Shown here: piece after piece, positions 33,911 through 43,903 of the stretch
How the letters are laid out: each line of letters opens with the position of its first letter
Numbering within the stretch: the first letter of the stretch is position 1
Notes under the pieces: generated by a model
Told to the model about the DNA's origin: nothing
What the model saw: only the letters and a program-made list of their open reading frames with translations
The model's database searches: none
Position numbers and translations under genes: made by a program
Assembly (NCBI GenBank): GCA_027297435.1
Contig: JAPUIA010000107.1
Coordinates: 1 to 54,799 of the forward strand
From: Gammaproteobacteria bacterium
GTDB lineage: Bacteria; Pseudomonadota; Gammaproteobacteria; Pseudomonadales; Azotimanducaceae
Direction of reading: 5' to 3'
DNA: 54,799 bases

Positions 33911-34975
33911 GTGGCCTATCAAAAGGGACGTGGCGCGACCATAAATCCAGCGAGCCGTTACCTCGCGACGACGTCTGTCAGCGTCGAGGATGGGTGGGAC
34001 TTGCCAATTGAGCCGTGCTCGGCACCACGCACACAGTTTTTCGCCGATCGCACGGTGCAAATCATCACCCGCAACACTTCCCCAGACGTTCCGTTCGATA
34101 GATCCATCAATGCCTACAAAGGCTGCGAGCACGGCTGCATATATTGTTTTGCACGGCCCACCCACGCCTATTTGGATCTGTCCCCTGGGCTCGATTTCGA
34201 GACTAAGATCTTCTACAAGACCAATGTTCGAGCGCACTTGATCGACGAGCTGGCACGCCCAAAGTATCGCTGCAGGACCATAGCGATGGGGACCAACACC
34301 GATCCTTACCAACCGGTCGAACGCAAGCTCAAGATCACTCGAGAAATTCTAGAGGTCGCGCTCGAGTGTAAACACCCGGTCAGCATCGTCACCAAGAGCC
34401 ACCTCGTATTGCGGGATGTCGATCTGTTGCGCGAGCTTGCCAGGTTGCGGCTCGTATCGGTCATGATCAGCGTCACGACATTGTCCAACGAGCTAAAAAC
34501 CAAACTGGAGCCGCGCACGGCAGGTCCTGCGGCGCGACTTAGGACGATAGGCAAGCTCCGGGACGAGGGTATTCCCGTAGGTTCGCTGATTGCGCCCGTG
34601 ATTCCGTTCATCAACGACCATGAATTAGAAGCCATAGTCGCTGCGGTGGCCGATGTGGGCGCGTTGGCCGCGCACTATATTCTGTTGCGGTTGCCGCTTG
34701 AAGTGAAAGAATTGTTCGAACATTGGTTGAGCGAACACTATCCGTTGAAAGCGGAACGGGTGATGAGTGTCGTTCGCGATACTCGAGGTGGCAAGGCCTA
34801 CGATTCGACGTGGGGCCAGCGCATGCGCGGCACAGGTGTTTTTGCTGACTTGTTGCGAACGAGGTTCGATGTTGCGATGGAAAAGCACGGCCTAAGGAAC
34901 GCTTCGCTTCCGAAGCTGCGTACCGATCTATTCGAGCCTCCCACCAAAGCGACACCTCAACTCAGTCTCTGGTAA
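33911..34975 (+). CDS. PA0069-type radical SAM protein (spore photoproduct lyase-like)
   Basis: A 354-residue radical SAM enzyme with the 4Fe-4S motif C72-x3-C76-x2-C79 (CEHGCIYC), preceded by the family signature FDRSINAYKG. Later conserved parts are GTNTDPYQPVERKLKITR and APVIPFINDHE. Spore photoproduct lyases share this superfamily, and a DNA-repair role fits the LexA box just upstream, but the substrate is unproven. GTG start at 33911; an ATG alternative is not nearby. Monocistronic or followed by the symporter gene 39 bases downstream. Confidence 0.92.
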   Translation: MAYQKGRGATINPASRYLATTSVSVEDGWDLPIEPCSAPRTQFFADRTVQIITRNTSPDVPFDRSINAYKGCEHGCIYCFARPTHAYLDLSPGLDFETKIFYKTNVRAHLIDELARPKYRCRTIAMGTNTDPYQPVERKLKITREILEVALECKHPVSIVTKSHLVLRDVDLLRELARLRLVSVMISVTTLSNELKTKLEPRTAGPAARLRTIGKLRDEGIPVGSLIAPVIPFINDHELEAIVAAVADVGALAAHYILLRLPLEVKELFEHWLSEHYPLKAERVMSVVRDTRGGKAYDSTWGQRMRGTGVFADLLRTRFDVAMEKHGLRNASLPKLRTDLFEPPTKATPQLSLW

Positions 34976-35014
34976 CCTCGTCTCTCGGAAGAGGCAGGTT
35001 GGGGTGAGGTTCGC

Positions 35015-36595
35015 GTGGATCTTGTTAGTTGGTCCTGGACGTTCCTGGTCGTCTATATCGGCGTAATGATCGCCTTTGGTGTTTGGGGGCGGTTGAGGGT
35101 CAAAAACGCAGATGACTTTGCCACGGCGCGTGGTGCCTACGGGCCTGTGTTTCTGGCGTTTGCCTTCGCGGCGACAACGGCTAGCGGAGCCACTTTCGTG
35201 GGTTTCCCCGGCATCGTGTACGAAGCGGGATTCGCCGCGGTCTGGTCTGTGTTTCTGTACCCCATCGGTATATACGTCGGTGTATTGGTGTGCATGAAGG
35301 TGGTCAGCAACAGTGGCCATGCGTTCGGCAACCGATCGATTCCCGAATACCTGGGTAGTCGATATCAGTCTGACGTCGTACGCATCATGGTCTCGGTGTT
35401 CTCGTTGTTGTTGTTCTTTTATCTCGCCGGCCAGCTGGTTTCAGGCATCGTCATGTTCGAGTTGATGCTGGGCGTACCACCAGAGTGGGCTCTGGGCATC
35501 ACGGCGGTGGTGCTGATGACTTACGTCGTATTGGGTGGTGCGCACGCGGACATACTCACGGACGGCGTGCAGGGATTCATCATGGTGGCGATCGGCGCCG
35601 CGTTGGTGGTGATGTTTTTGACCGGTTTTGGCGTGGAAGGTGGATTCTCGGGATTGGTGAACAGCCTGAGGGCGCAAGACCCCAACCTCGTCGGTTGGAT
35701 CAACCCCGATTCCGACCTGTATCACTCTTGGTGGTCTATCTTGGCGATATTGTTGGCACATATTCCGTTGGGCATGCTGCCACACATAGGCAACAAGCTT
35801 TGGGCGTTGAAAGAACCGAAACAACAGAGGCGGTTTATTCAGCTGGCATTTACGTTCGGGTTGACGTTGGGCATGTTGGGGTTGGGCGGACTGCTGGCGC
35901 GCGCGGTGCTCGGTGATGCGCTGACCATGGAAGGAGCATCCACCAACAGCGCGTTGGCGCTGTTGTTCATCGAGCTGTTTCCGGGTTGGTTGGCGGCCTT
36001 GCTCGGTATTGGAATTTTGGCTGCAGTGATGTCGACGGCGGACGGGTTGGTCGTGTCTAGCTCCCAAATCATCGCCAACGATCTGTATCGATGCAGCTAC
36101 GTGCCGCGGTTTGCAAAACACCTCGACGAAGCCACCATCGATCGCCGGGTGTTGGCGATTAGCCGCGTCGGTACGATCGTGGTCATGTTGATCTGCACGT
36201 GGATGGCTTGGCTGCTGATGGATCGCAACGTCGCACTCATCGTCTGGATGGGCACCGGCGGTATGATGGCGGCCTTTGCGGGACCATTGGTCGTCGGCGC
36301 GGTGTGGCGCGGGGTGACCACGGCAGGAGCCTTTGCCGGGCTGATCGGTGGCGTCGCGGTATTCGCGATCACGTACGGTGGCGTCATCAATCCGGAATGG
36401 TTTGCGCCTGGTGCGTTACGCGATGTCGCGGTTTGGCTGGAGCGTGAATCGAACAATCCGTGGTCTTGCGCGTCGATGGGCGAGATATTCTCGGTGGCGT
36501 TGACATGGGGCGTCTCGAAATTGACCCAGCCGCTACCGCAAGATCACTTGAACCTGCTATTTGGGGCGATGGGCGAAGAACAACAGACCGCCTAA
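35015..36595 (+). CDS. Sodium:solute symporter family protein (SSS)
   Basis: A 526-residue Na+-coupled importer with about 13 hydrophobic helices. SSS features: DDFATARGAYGPVFLAFAFAATTASGATFVGFPG (helix 1-2 region with the sodium site), GNRSIPEYLGSRY, GGAHADILTDGVQG (signature region) and GILAAVMSTADGLVVSSSQII. The substrate is not predictable. GTG start with a GAGG box upstream. The last 39 bases overlap the convergent APC permease gene. Confidence 0.9.
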   Translation: MDLVSWSWTFLVVYIGVMIAFGVWGRLRVKNADDFATARGAYGPVFLAFAFAATTASGATFVGFPGIVYEAGFAAVWSVFLYPIGIYVGVLVCMKVVSNSGHAFGNRSIPEYLGSRYQSDVVRIMVSVFSLLLFFYLAGQLVSGIVMFELMLGVPPEWALGITAVVLMTYVVLGGAHADILTDGVQGFIMVAIGAALVVMFLTGFGVEGGFSGLVNSLRAQDPNLVGWINPDSDLYHSWWSILAILLAHIPLGMLPHIGNKLWALKEPKQQRRFIQLAFTFGLTLGMLGLGGLLARAVLGDALTMEGASTNSALALLFIELFPGWLAALLGIGILAAVMSTADGLVVSSSQIIANDLYRCSYVPRFAKHLDEATIDRRVLAISRVGTIVVMLICTWMAWLLMDRNVALIVWMGTGGMMAAFAGPLVVGAVWRGVTTAGAFAGLIGGVAVFAITYGGVINPEWFAPGALRDVAVWLERESNNPWSCASMGEIFSVALTWGVSKLTQPLPQDHLNLLFGAMGEEQQTA

Positions 36596-37924
36596 CACGG
36601 ACCAGACCAGGATCATCAGCCACTCGTAGGGCCAGATCAGCGCGGAAGGGCTCCAGGGTAGGTAGGCCGAGAGCAGTGCGATAGACAATACGATCGCCCC
36701 ATAGCCCACGGCTTTCCCGTACTTCACGCGAAACGGTCGCTCGAGCTCGGGTTCGTTGTTGCGGAGCGCGATAAACGCAATGGCCACGAACAGGAAGGCG
36801 ATCATGACGGCGAAGCTGCTAGCGTCTATCAGCCACACCAAGATCGTCCTGCCAAACAGCGGCGAGATACAAGAAACCAGACCGATGGTGAGTACCCCGA
36901 CGTAGGGGGTTTGATACTTGGGGTGCAGGCGCGCAAAGGCTTTGGGCACGTATCCCGATTCGGCCAACGCGAATAGCACCCGGCTGGCGCCGATGATGAA
37001 CGCGTTCCAGCTGGTCAAGATGCCGCCGATCCCGCCAAGCACCAAAGCTGTACCTGCCCACCCTCCACCCCACAATGCGCTGGCAGCGTCACCGGTTGCC
37101 ATCGTGGATTGCTCGAGTTGTTGTGGGTCGAGCGCCAACGCTACCGACAGGGCGATAGCGACGTACCAAGCGACTGCGAGAAGCACCGAGATGATCAACA
37201 ACTTGCCGATTCGCGCGGCCGGCAAGTCGATTTCTTCCGCTGATTGGGGGATGACGTCGAAGCCGACGAGCATCGCGGGCACCATGATCAGCACGCTCAA
37301 GATACCGGTGGCAGGCGTCGCGATCAGGGGTTTGGTGAAGTCCGGATTGCCGTACGCGACGGCGCCGCTCAAAAGGATCGCGCCGGCAGCGAAGATCATC
37401 AGCATCACGGCATTCTGCAGGCGTGCGGCGGACTTGATGCCGCGGACGTTGGCGAACGTGATGACGATGGCACCGCCCGCGCCGATGAGCACAAATCCCA
37501 GATCGACGTCCGATCCGAGCACCTGCCAGAGGGTGCCGATCCTGATAGCGGGTGCCAGGTACTCTATGGCCGTAGGCAAGGCTACCGCTTCGAATAGACA
37601 CACCGCCACGTATGCAAACAACAACGCCCACGTGCAGACGAACGACCATCGTGCACCCAGCGCCCGGTGCGTGTACACGTGTTCACCGCCGGCCTTGGGC
37701 ATCGCTGAGGCCAACTCGCTATAAGTCAGGCCAATCATCGCGATGGCAAGCCCCCCGGCCGTGAATGCGATCAACGTGCCGAGGGATCCAGCGGTTTGAA
37801 CCCAGAAGCCGGTCATGAGCACCCAGCTCCACCCGATCATGGCGCCAAAGGACAACGCGATGACGTCTCGGGTTTTCAGTACTTTGGCAAACCTACCCGT
37901 ATCGGCCTTCGGTTGTGACGACAT
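36557..37924 (-). CDS. APC family amino acid permease
   Basis: A 455-residue inner-membrane transporter with 12 predicted helices, likely for an amino acid or amine. Family marks: IALSFGAMIGWSWVLMTGFWVQTAG (helix 1, with the substrate-binding GxG-like turn), YSELASAMPKAGGEHVYTHRALG, and VGFDVIPQSAEEIDLPAARIGKLL. Its 3' end overlaps the sodium symporter gene by 39 bases on the other strand. Divergent from the small conserved gene at 37978. Confidence 0.9.
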   Translation of the reverse strand: MSSQPKADTGRFAKVLKTRDVIALSFGAMIGWSWVLMTGFWVQTAGSLGTLIAFTAGGLAIAMIGLTYSELASAMPKAGGEHVYTHRALGARWSFVCTWALLFAYVAVCLFEAVALPTAIEYLAPAIRIGTLWQVLGSDVDLGFVLIGAGGAIVITFANVRGIKSAARLQNAVMLMIFAAGAILLSGAVAYGNPDFTKPLIATPATGILSVLIMVPAMLVGFDVIPQSAEEIDLPAARIGKLLIISVLLAVAWYVAIALSVALALDPQQLEQSTMATGDAASALWGGGWAGTALVLGGIGGILTSWNAFIIGASRVLFALAESGYVPKAFARLHPKYQTPYVGVLTIGLVSCISPLFGRTILVWLIDASSFAVMIAFLFVAIAFIALRNNEPELERPFRVKYGKAVGYGAIVLSIALLSAYLPWSPSALIWPYEWLMILVWSVLGGLLFFAHRPK

Positions 37925-37977
37925 GTTCCGCTTGTCAGAATAGGTGTTGGGCCGACATTAACATCATCGAATCAAGC

Positions 37978-38253
37978 ATGAGAGCCACCTACCGGTTCCA
38001 GCATCGAAACAAAGGCTTCGAGTTACGTCTCTTGGACGACGGGGCGTTGCAGCTTTGTCTCGACGACGTAGTGCGCAAAGAGCGCCGCGCATCCCTCCGA
38101 GAGCCGCAATACGTCTGGACCAACGTGGAATTGGAGTGGGAGGAGCATCATTATGTCGAGGCTCGCTACTGGGCCAGCAACGACCGGTTAGCCGTTACCA
38201 TCAATGGCGAGATGGTCTATGAGGGTGGCTTGGTAAAGAAGGCCATAGGTTAG
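37978..38253 (+). CDS. Small conserved-looking protein of unknown function
   Basis: Not recognised. The 91-residue product is soluble, with alternating strands and aromatic residues (FQHRNKGFELRLLDDGALQL, EPQYVWTNVELEWEEHHYVEARYW, RLAVTINGEMVYEGG), which suggests a compact beta sandwich or barrel. Start 37978 is preferred; the frame extends 21 codons upstream into the permease promoter region. Its start region is only 53 bases from the divergent permease start. Codon use resembles the neighbours, which supports it as real. Confidence 0.6.
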   Translation: MRATYRFQHRNKGFELRLLDDGALQLCLDDVVRKERRASLREPQYVWTNVELEWEEHHYVEARYWASNDRLAVTINGEMVYEGGLVKKAIG

Positions 38254-38266
38254 GTCCCGCGCACAG

Positions 38267-39289
38267 TTACGCGCTAGGTTGGACGACTATTTTCCCGTGG
38301 TGCTCCGGAGTGCGCAACGCATCGAACGCGGTTGCAACGTCATCCAAGCCGATTCTTCCCGTGATGAGGGTTTGTACGGAGAACGTACCCTCAGTGATGA
38401 ATTCAAGCGTTTCTTTGAACTCTTTCAAGCTATAACCTAACACGTACTGAACGTTGAGCTCCTTGTTCACGGCTATGAGTGGACGGGCGTGATCCATCTG
38501 TAAGCATACGCCGACCACGACGATGCGCGCGTTCTGCGGCGCACCGAGATATACCTGGTCCAGCATACCGGGCACACCGACACACTCGAATATCACTACG
38601 TTCTCCGGTTTTCTAAGATCCGCATGGTCGAACGGATCGGCAATTTTGGGATCGACCGTTGAATCGGCGCCCTGCAGCTCTGCAAATCCACGACGGCCCG
38701 TTGAGAAGTCTGCGGCAACGATGGGTGCGATACCGATCGCCTTCAAGGCGGTAATGACGGCGAGGCCGACGGGGCCGCAGCCCAGCACCAACACGGCTTC
38801 GTGACCACTGAGGCCGGCTTTGCGTACCGCGTGCAGACCGACAGCCATGGGCTCGGTCAGGGCTGCCGCGTCGGCCGCCGTACCCTGTGGTACGGGTAGC
38901 AGGAGGCGTTCGGACAGCAGAAAGTATTCGGCGAACCCGCCGTGCACTTCGTCGGAATAGCCGATGGGTAATCCGGGTTGGCGTGACAAAACGGGGACCG
39001 AGCATACGACGGTTCCCGGTTTCAAGGTATGTTGCGTGTCGGGACCGAAATCGACGATCTCGGCGGAGAACTCGTGACCGAGTACCACCGGTGCAAACGT
39101 CGTCAGCTTGAACGCGCCTCCTGCCTCGCGGCTTGTTTCGACGAACTCCTCAGTGTGTTGTGCAGCATGTAGGTCGGACCCGCAGATACCGCAAGCGAGC
39201 GTTTTGACCAATACCTCGCCGGGGCCGGGTTGCGGGGTGGCAACCTCGTCGACCCAGATTTTGCCTCGCTGCATCAGCGCCGCACGCAT
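38267..39289 (-). CDS. Zinc-type medium-chain alcohol dehydrogenase without structural zinc lobe
   Basis: A 340-residue NAD(P)-dependent MDR dehydrogenase. The catalytic zinc site is visible: Cys in CGICGSD, HE in VLGHEFS, and Glu in LTEPMAVGLHAV. The Rossmann fold has VLVLGCGPVGLAVI. The usual four-cysteine structural zinc lobe is missing; that place reads VPVLSRQPGLPIGYSDEVHG. Divergent from the coniferyl-type aldehyde dehydrogenase gene with 62 bases between starts, so the two may handle an alcohol and its aldehyde. The substrate is unknown. Confidence 0.88.
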   Translation of the reverse strand: MRAALMQRGKIWVDEVATPQPGPGEVLVKTLACGICGSDLHAAQHTEEFVETSREAGGAFKLTTFAPVVLGHEFSAEIVDFGPDTQHTLKPGTVVCSVPVLSRQPGLPIGYSDEVHGGFAEYFLLSERLLLPVPQGTAADAAALTEPMAVGLHAVRKAGLSGHEAVLVLGCGPVGLAVITALKAIGIAPIVAADFSTGRRGFAELQGADSTVDPKIADPFDHADLRKPENVVIFECVGVPGMLDQVYLGAPQNARIVVVGVCLQMDHARPLIAVNKELNVQYVLGYSLKEFKETLEFITEGTFSVQTLITGRIGLDDVATAFDALRTPEHHGKIVVQPSA

Positions 39290-39351
39290 CGGTTGTGCTC
39301 GTGACTAAAGCGGTATGATGGCTAGTCCAAGGTCCATTTGAAAGGTGAATC

Positions 39352-40791
39352 ATGACGATGCAAGAAACCCCTCGAGCCCGGATGTTGGAGGTGTTGGAAA
39401 AGAGCCGAGAAGACTATCTACGCTCCGGGGCGCCGAGTGTTGAGGTGCGCTTTGACCGATTGCAGCGCGCGATAGACTTGCTCAAAACCCACGAAGCGCG
39501 GTTGGTCGCGGCGATGAACGATGATTTCGGACATCGCAGCTCGCATCAGTCGTTGTTTACGGACATTGCGGCCAGTATCGGACCGCTTAAGCATGCTCAG
39601 CAATATTTGAGCCAGTGGATGAAACCGCAGAAGCGCAAGGTTGGACCGTTTCCCCTGAACCTGCTGGGTGCCAAAGCTCGTATCGAATTTCAGCCATTAG
39701 GCGTCGTCGGTGTCATCAGCCCGTGGAACTTCCCGGTCAACCTGACGTTCACTCCGTTGGCGGGCATATTGGCGGCGGGCAATCGGTGCATGATCAAGCC
39801 GAGCGAATATACGCCGGCAACCTCCGATGCCATGGCCGAGGTCATCGCAGCAGCTTTCGATGAGGTGGAGATTGCCGTCATCACCGGGGGCCCGCAAACG
39901 GGGGCGGATTTTTCCGGATTGCCTTTCGATCATCTGTTGTTCACCGGTGCCACGTCGATTGCGCGACACGTCATGCGCGCTGCATCCGAAAACCTCGTGC
40001 CGGTGACGCTGGAGTTAGGCGGCAAATCACCGGTGATTGTCGGCAGATCGAGCAACATGCAGAAAACCACGGATGCCATCATGGCCGGAAAGATGATGAA
40101 TGCGGGGCAGATCTGTTTGGCCCCAGACTACGTTTTCGTGCCGGACGACGCCGTTGGCGAGTTCGTATCGTCGACCAAGCGTTCGGTGGCAAAGATGTTC
40201 CCAAGTTTGCTCGACAATCCGGACTACACGTCGGTGATCAACGAACGTCACTTTGAGCGTATCAACGGGTATCTGGAAGATGCCAAGGCCAAAGGTGCGG
40301 AAATTGTAGAGGTGAACCCGGCGGACGAAGATTTTCGCCAGCAGCCCAACTATAAGATTCCACCAACGTTGGTTTTGAATCCGACCGATGACATGCAGGT
40401 GATGCAGGACGAGATATTCGGCCCGGTCATGCCGGTCAAGTCGTACCAAGACATTAATGAGGCCGTGGACTACATCAACCACAAGCCTCGGCCCTTGGGA
40501 CTCTACTACTTCGGCGACGATGCGGCCGAAGAGCAACGCGTCCTATCGCGTACAACCTCGGGCGGCGTCACGGTCAACGACGTTGTCATGCACGTCGCGC
40601 AGGAAGATCTACCGTTCGGCGGCGTCGGACCTTCTGGGATGGGCGCCTATCATGGTCTTGATGGTTTCAGAACCTTCAGTCATGCCAAGGCGATATTCAA
40701 GCAGAGTAAGATCAACGTGGCTGAGATGGCGGGCCTCAGACCACCGTACGGCGAAAAGCTATTGAAAACTATCCGGCAGCAGATGCGCTGA
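39352..40791 (+). CDS. calB: Coniferyl aldehyde dehydrogenase-like protein
   Basis: A 479-residue NAD(P)-dependent aldehyde dehydrogenase closest by pattern to CalB, which oxidises coniferyl aldehyde to ferulate. The nucleotide-binding part includes GVVGVISPWNFPVNL, and the general base E221 in LELGGKSP and nucleophile C255 in NAGQICLAPDY are present. The family-typical ending GLRPPYG follows a segment ISxAK-like (SHAKAIFKQS). Such family members are also known to act on medium-chain aliphatic aldehydes. The 3' end overlaps the RND pump gene by 23 bases. Confidence 0.88.
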   Translation: MTMQETPRARMLEVLEKSREDYLRSGAPSVEVRFDRLQRAIDLLKTHEARLVAAMNDDFGHRSSHQSLFTDIAASIGPLKHAQQYLSQWMKPQKRKVGPFPLNLLGAKARIEFQPLGVVGVISPWNFPVNLTFTPLAGILAAGNRCMIKPSEYTPATSDAMAEVIAAAFDEVEIAVITGGPQTGADFSGLPFDHLLFTGATSIARHVMRAASENLVPVTLELGGKSPVIVGRSSNMQKTTDAIMAGKMMNAGQICLAPDYVFVPDDAVGEFVSSTKRSVAKMFPSLLDNPDYTSVINERHFERINGYLEDAKAKGAEIVEVNPADEDFRQQPNYKIPPTLVLNPTDDMQVMQDEIFGPVMPVKSYQDINEAVDYINHKPRPLGLYYFGDDAAEEQRVLSRTTSGGVTVNDVVMHVAQEDLPFGGVGPSGMGAYHGLDGFRTFSHAKAIFKQSKINVAEMAGLRPPYGEKLLKTIRQQMR

Positions 40792-43700
40792 TTTTTCCGA
40801 ACCCAAACCACGATCTTACGTCGTCCGAGATGACGTAAAGGGTAGGAACTAGGATCAGGGTAATCAACGTGGCGAACAAGATGCCAAACGCCATCGACAC
40901 TGCCATTGGAATGACCATCTGCGCGTGAGCGCTTGTTTCCAGCGCGATGGGGATCAGTCCGAAGAAAGTCGTCAGAGACGTGAGCATGATAGCGCGAAAG
41001 CGTGCGGCACCCGATTGTATTGCGGCCTCCGACGGTGTAGCGCCCTGTGCGACGGCCTTGTTGACGAAATCCACCATGATCAGGCTGTCGTTCACCACGA
41101 CCCCGGACAAGGCAATCATGCCTAGCATAGAGATCGAACTCACGGAGATGTCGAACACGAGATGGCCGACCACCGCACCGACGATGCCAAACGGTATGAC
41201 GCCCATGATGATCAGGGGTTGGACGTAGGATTTCAGAGGGATCGCCATCAGCGCGTAGATGCCGAACAGCGAGATAGCGAATCCGATCAATATCTGATCG
41301 AACGCCATGACCTCTTCGCGGGCGCTGCCGGTGACAGCCGTGCTGATGCCTGGGTACTTGGCCTGAAGTTGTGGCAGGAACGTCGTGTTGACCTCGCGTG
41401 TGACTTGCGCGGGTTGCACCACCAACGTGTCTGAATCTGCGGTAATCGTTATCGCACGGACACCATTCACTCGTTGAATGCTGTCGTAGCCGCGATCGAG
41501 CCGATAGTCGGCGATGGCAGAAAACGGCAATTCCCGTCCGTCCGGGGTACGCACCCACATGTTTTCGAGATTGCCGATGGATTGGCGTTCAGAGCGTGGG
41601 TAGCGGACCATGACCTTGACTTCTTGATCGCCGCGTTGGATGCGTTGCGCCTCGGCGCCGTAAAAGGCGGTGCGCACCTGGCGCCCGAGATCTGCCAGGG
41701 TGATGCCGGAAGCCTCGGCTTCTGGTTTGATGGCAAGCTGGATTTCCGCTGGCCCGGCATTGGCTGATACCAGCACTTCGAAGACGCCCACGAAGTCGTT
41801 GAGATACGCTTCCAATTCCGCGGCCGCGCGCTCCAACTGTGGATAGTTTCGCCCCGTCAGCTTGAAGGCGATGGGTGGACCGCCACCGGAGTGCATCCCC
41901 GAAACGAACTTGAGTTCCTTGGTCCCGGCGATGTCACCGACCGTAGCGCGCCAACGTTCCTTAAGGTCTTTGGGCGTCACCGTGCGGTTTTCGTTCCGCG
42001 TGAGTTCCACCCGGAACTGGCCCTTCCGACCATCTTCGATATAGGTGAACACGTTTCCGACGATGTCCTCGTCGCTGCCCGATTCTGCTTTCAACTGATC
42101 GTTTGCCAAGCGCAAAGAGGCGTTCATGTGCTCGACCATCTGCGTAATGAGAGATTCGGGCGCACCGTCGTAGAGTTCGAGATTGGCCCGTACGAAGTCG
42201 TCTTCAATCTCCGGAAAGAAGTTGTAGCGCACTTGACCACCGACGACCAAACCGACGGCGATAATGAGAAGGCCGATGAAACACGCGACCGTCGTATGGC
42301 GGTGGGCAAGTGCGGCCTGCAGAAACGGCTTGTAAACGTCGTTGATGAAACGCGCCAGCCAGCGGTCGACATGATCGGCGACGCCTTGCTTGCTGTGGGA
42401 CGAACGCATGGCGGCGAGATGGGAGGGTAGGATCAGCTTGGACTCGATCAACGAGAACGCCAGACACAGGATCACGACCCAAGCTATCGCGCCGGACATA
42501 GTGGCGACCGGACCGCCGACGAATAGCATCGGCAGGAAAGCCATGATGGTTGTCAGCACGCCGAAAGTGGCGGGTACCGCGACTCGCCGAGCGCCGGCGA
42601 CGATGGTGGACAAGTTGTAGCCGTGCTTCTCGGTTTCAGAGTACACCGACTCGGCGATGACGATGGCATCGTCGACGACGATGCCGAGCACCAGTATGAA
42701 GCCGAATGTGCTCAGCACGTTGAGACTGACGTCGATGCCGGGTAGCGGCAGCATCATCATGGCGCCGAGGAATGCGACAGGCAGGCCCACGATTACCCAT
42801 ATCGCGAATTTCAGATGCAGGAAGAGACTCAAGATTACGAGTACGAATATCACCCCCATAACCATGTTCTCGGTCATCATGGTCATGCGGTCTGCCATGT
42901 AGAAGCTCATGTCGGTCCAGGTCTGAAACTGCACACCCGGCGGTAACGAATGTTGACGCTCCGCGACGTAGGCGTTGACCGCAGCGGCGACGTCGAGCTC
43001 GTTTTCCGTATCGGTGCTCAACACGGCGATGCCAAAGCTGCGCCTGCCGTTGAAGAATGCGTAGCTTTCGATCTCCGCGAAGCCGTCCGTGATGGTCGCG
43101 AGGTCCCCGAGCAGCACGCGCGTGCCGTCCTCGCGGGTGATCAACACGATCTTTTCGAATTCTTCGCCGGTGTATGCCTGGCCCTTGGTACGCAAACGAA
43201 TGTCGCCGCCCTTGGTGCGGATATTGCCCCCCGGCACGTCGACGGACCAACCGCGGATGGTTTGAGCGACCTGATCGAGAGTGAGCCCGTATTGACGCAG
43301 CGTTAGCTCGGATATCTCCACCGATATTTCGTAGGGCCGTGCGCCCTGCACTTCTGCAAAGCTGACTTCCGGCAGCGCCATGATCTCTTCTTTGAACCGA
43401 TCGGCGAGTTCCTTCATCGCCCGTTCGTCCATGTCGCCTGTCACCTGAACGGTGATCGCACCGCGGCGAAAGCGGAACTTACTGATAACGGGACGTTCGG
43501 TTTCGCTGGGGAACGTCGATATCCCATCGACGGCCAGCTTGACCTCGTTCATCACATCGCCCAGGTCATAACCGTCGAGGATATTGAGCGTCACTCGGCC
43601 CATGCCTTCGAAGGCGAAACCGTGAATCTCCTTGATGCCCTCGACGTTTTCGACCGCTTCCTCAATCTTGATGACGACACCCTCTTCGACCTCGGTGGGC

Positions 43701-43903
43701 GCGGCCCCCAGATAGGCAACCTGTACGTTGATTTGATCGAACTGAACGTTCGGCATGGTTTCGAGGGTGATGCGGTAAGCGCCGTACACCCCCATGATGA
43801 TGATGAACACCATCAGTAGGTTTGCGGCAACATGGTTGTGCGCGAACCAGTGAATGATTCCTCTTTGGCCGGCAGGGTTGGAAGTTTGGTCGGAGTCCGT
43901 CAT
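40769..43903 (-). CDS. RND efflux permease (HAE1/AcrB-type)
   Basis: A 1044-residue inner-membrane proton antiporter subunit of a tripartite efflux pump. Twelve helices and two large periplasmic loops are present. The proton relay is kept: the aspartate pair in VLGIVVDDAIVIAE. Helix 4 region ISxxGFILVLG and porter domain repeats LRQYGLTLDQVAQTIRG are typical. It is coupled to its adaptor gene by a four-base overlap. No outer membrane factor is nearby; a TolC-like protein elsewhere must be assumed. Substrates are unknown. Confidence 0.93.
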   Translation of the reverse strand: MTDSDQTSNPAGQRGIIHWFAHNHVAANLLMVFIIIMGVYGAYRITLETMPNVQFDQINVQVAYLGAAPTEVEEGVVIKIEEAVENVEGIKEIHGFAFEGMGRVTLNILDGYDLGDVMNEVKLAVDGISTFPSETERPVISKFRFRRGAITVQVTGDMDERAMKELADRFKEEIMALPEVSFAEVQGARPYEISVEISELTLRQYGLTLDQVAQTIRGWSVDVPGGNIRTKGGDIRLRTKGQAYTGEEFEKIVLITREDGTRVLLGDLATITDGFAEIESYAFFNGRRSFGIAVLSTDTENELDVAAAVNAYVAERQHSLPPGVQFQTWTDMSFYMADRMTMMTENMVMGVIFVLVILSLFLHLKFAIWVIVGLPVAFLGAMMMLPLPGIDVSLNVLSTFGFILVLGIVVDDAIVIAESVYSETEKHGYNLSTIVAGARRVAVPATFGVLTTIMAFLPMLFVGGPVATMSGAIAWVVILCLAFSLIESKLILPSHLAAMRSSHSKQGVADHVDRWLARFINDVYKPFLQAALAHRHTTVACFIGLLIIAVGLVVGGQVRYNFFPEIEDDFVRANLELYDGAPESLITQMVEHMNASLRLANDQLKAESGSDEDIVGNVFTYIEDGRKGQFRVELTRNENRTVTPKDLKERWRATVGDIAGTKELKFVSGMHSGGGPPIAFKLTGRNYPQLERAAAELEAYLNDFVGVFEVLVSANAGPAEIQLAIKPEAEASGITLADLGRQVRTAFYGAEAQRIQRGDQEVKVMVRYPRSERQSIGNLENMWVRTPDGRELPFSAIADYRLDRGYDSIQRVNGVRAITITADSDTLVVQPAQVTREVNTTFLPQLQAKYPGISTAVTGSAREEVMAFDQILIGFAISLFGIYALMAIPLKSYVQPLIIMGVIPFGIVGAVVGHLVFDISVSSISMLGMIALSGVVVNDSLIMVDFVNKAVAQGATPSEAAIQSGAARFRAIMLTSLTTFFGLIPIALETSAHAQMVIPMAVSMAFGILFATLITLILVPTLYVISDDVRSWFGFGKISASAAG

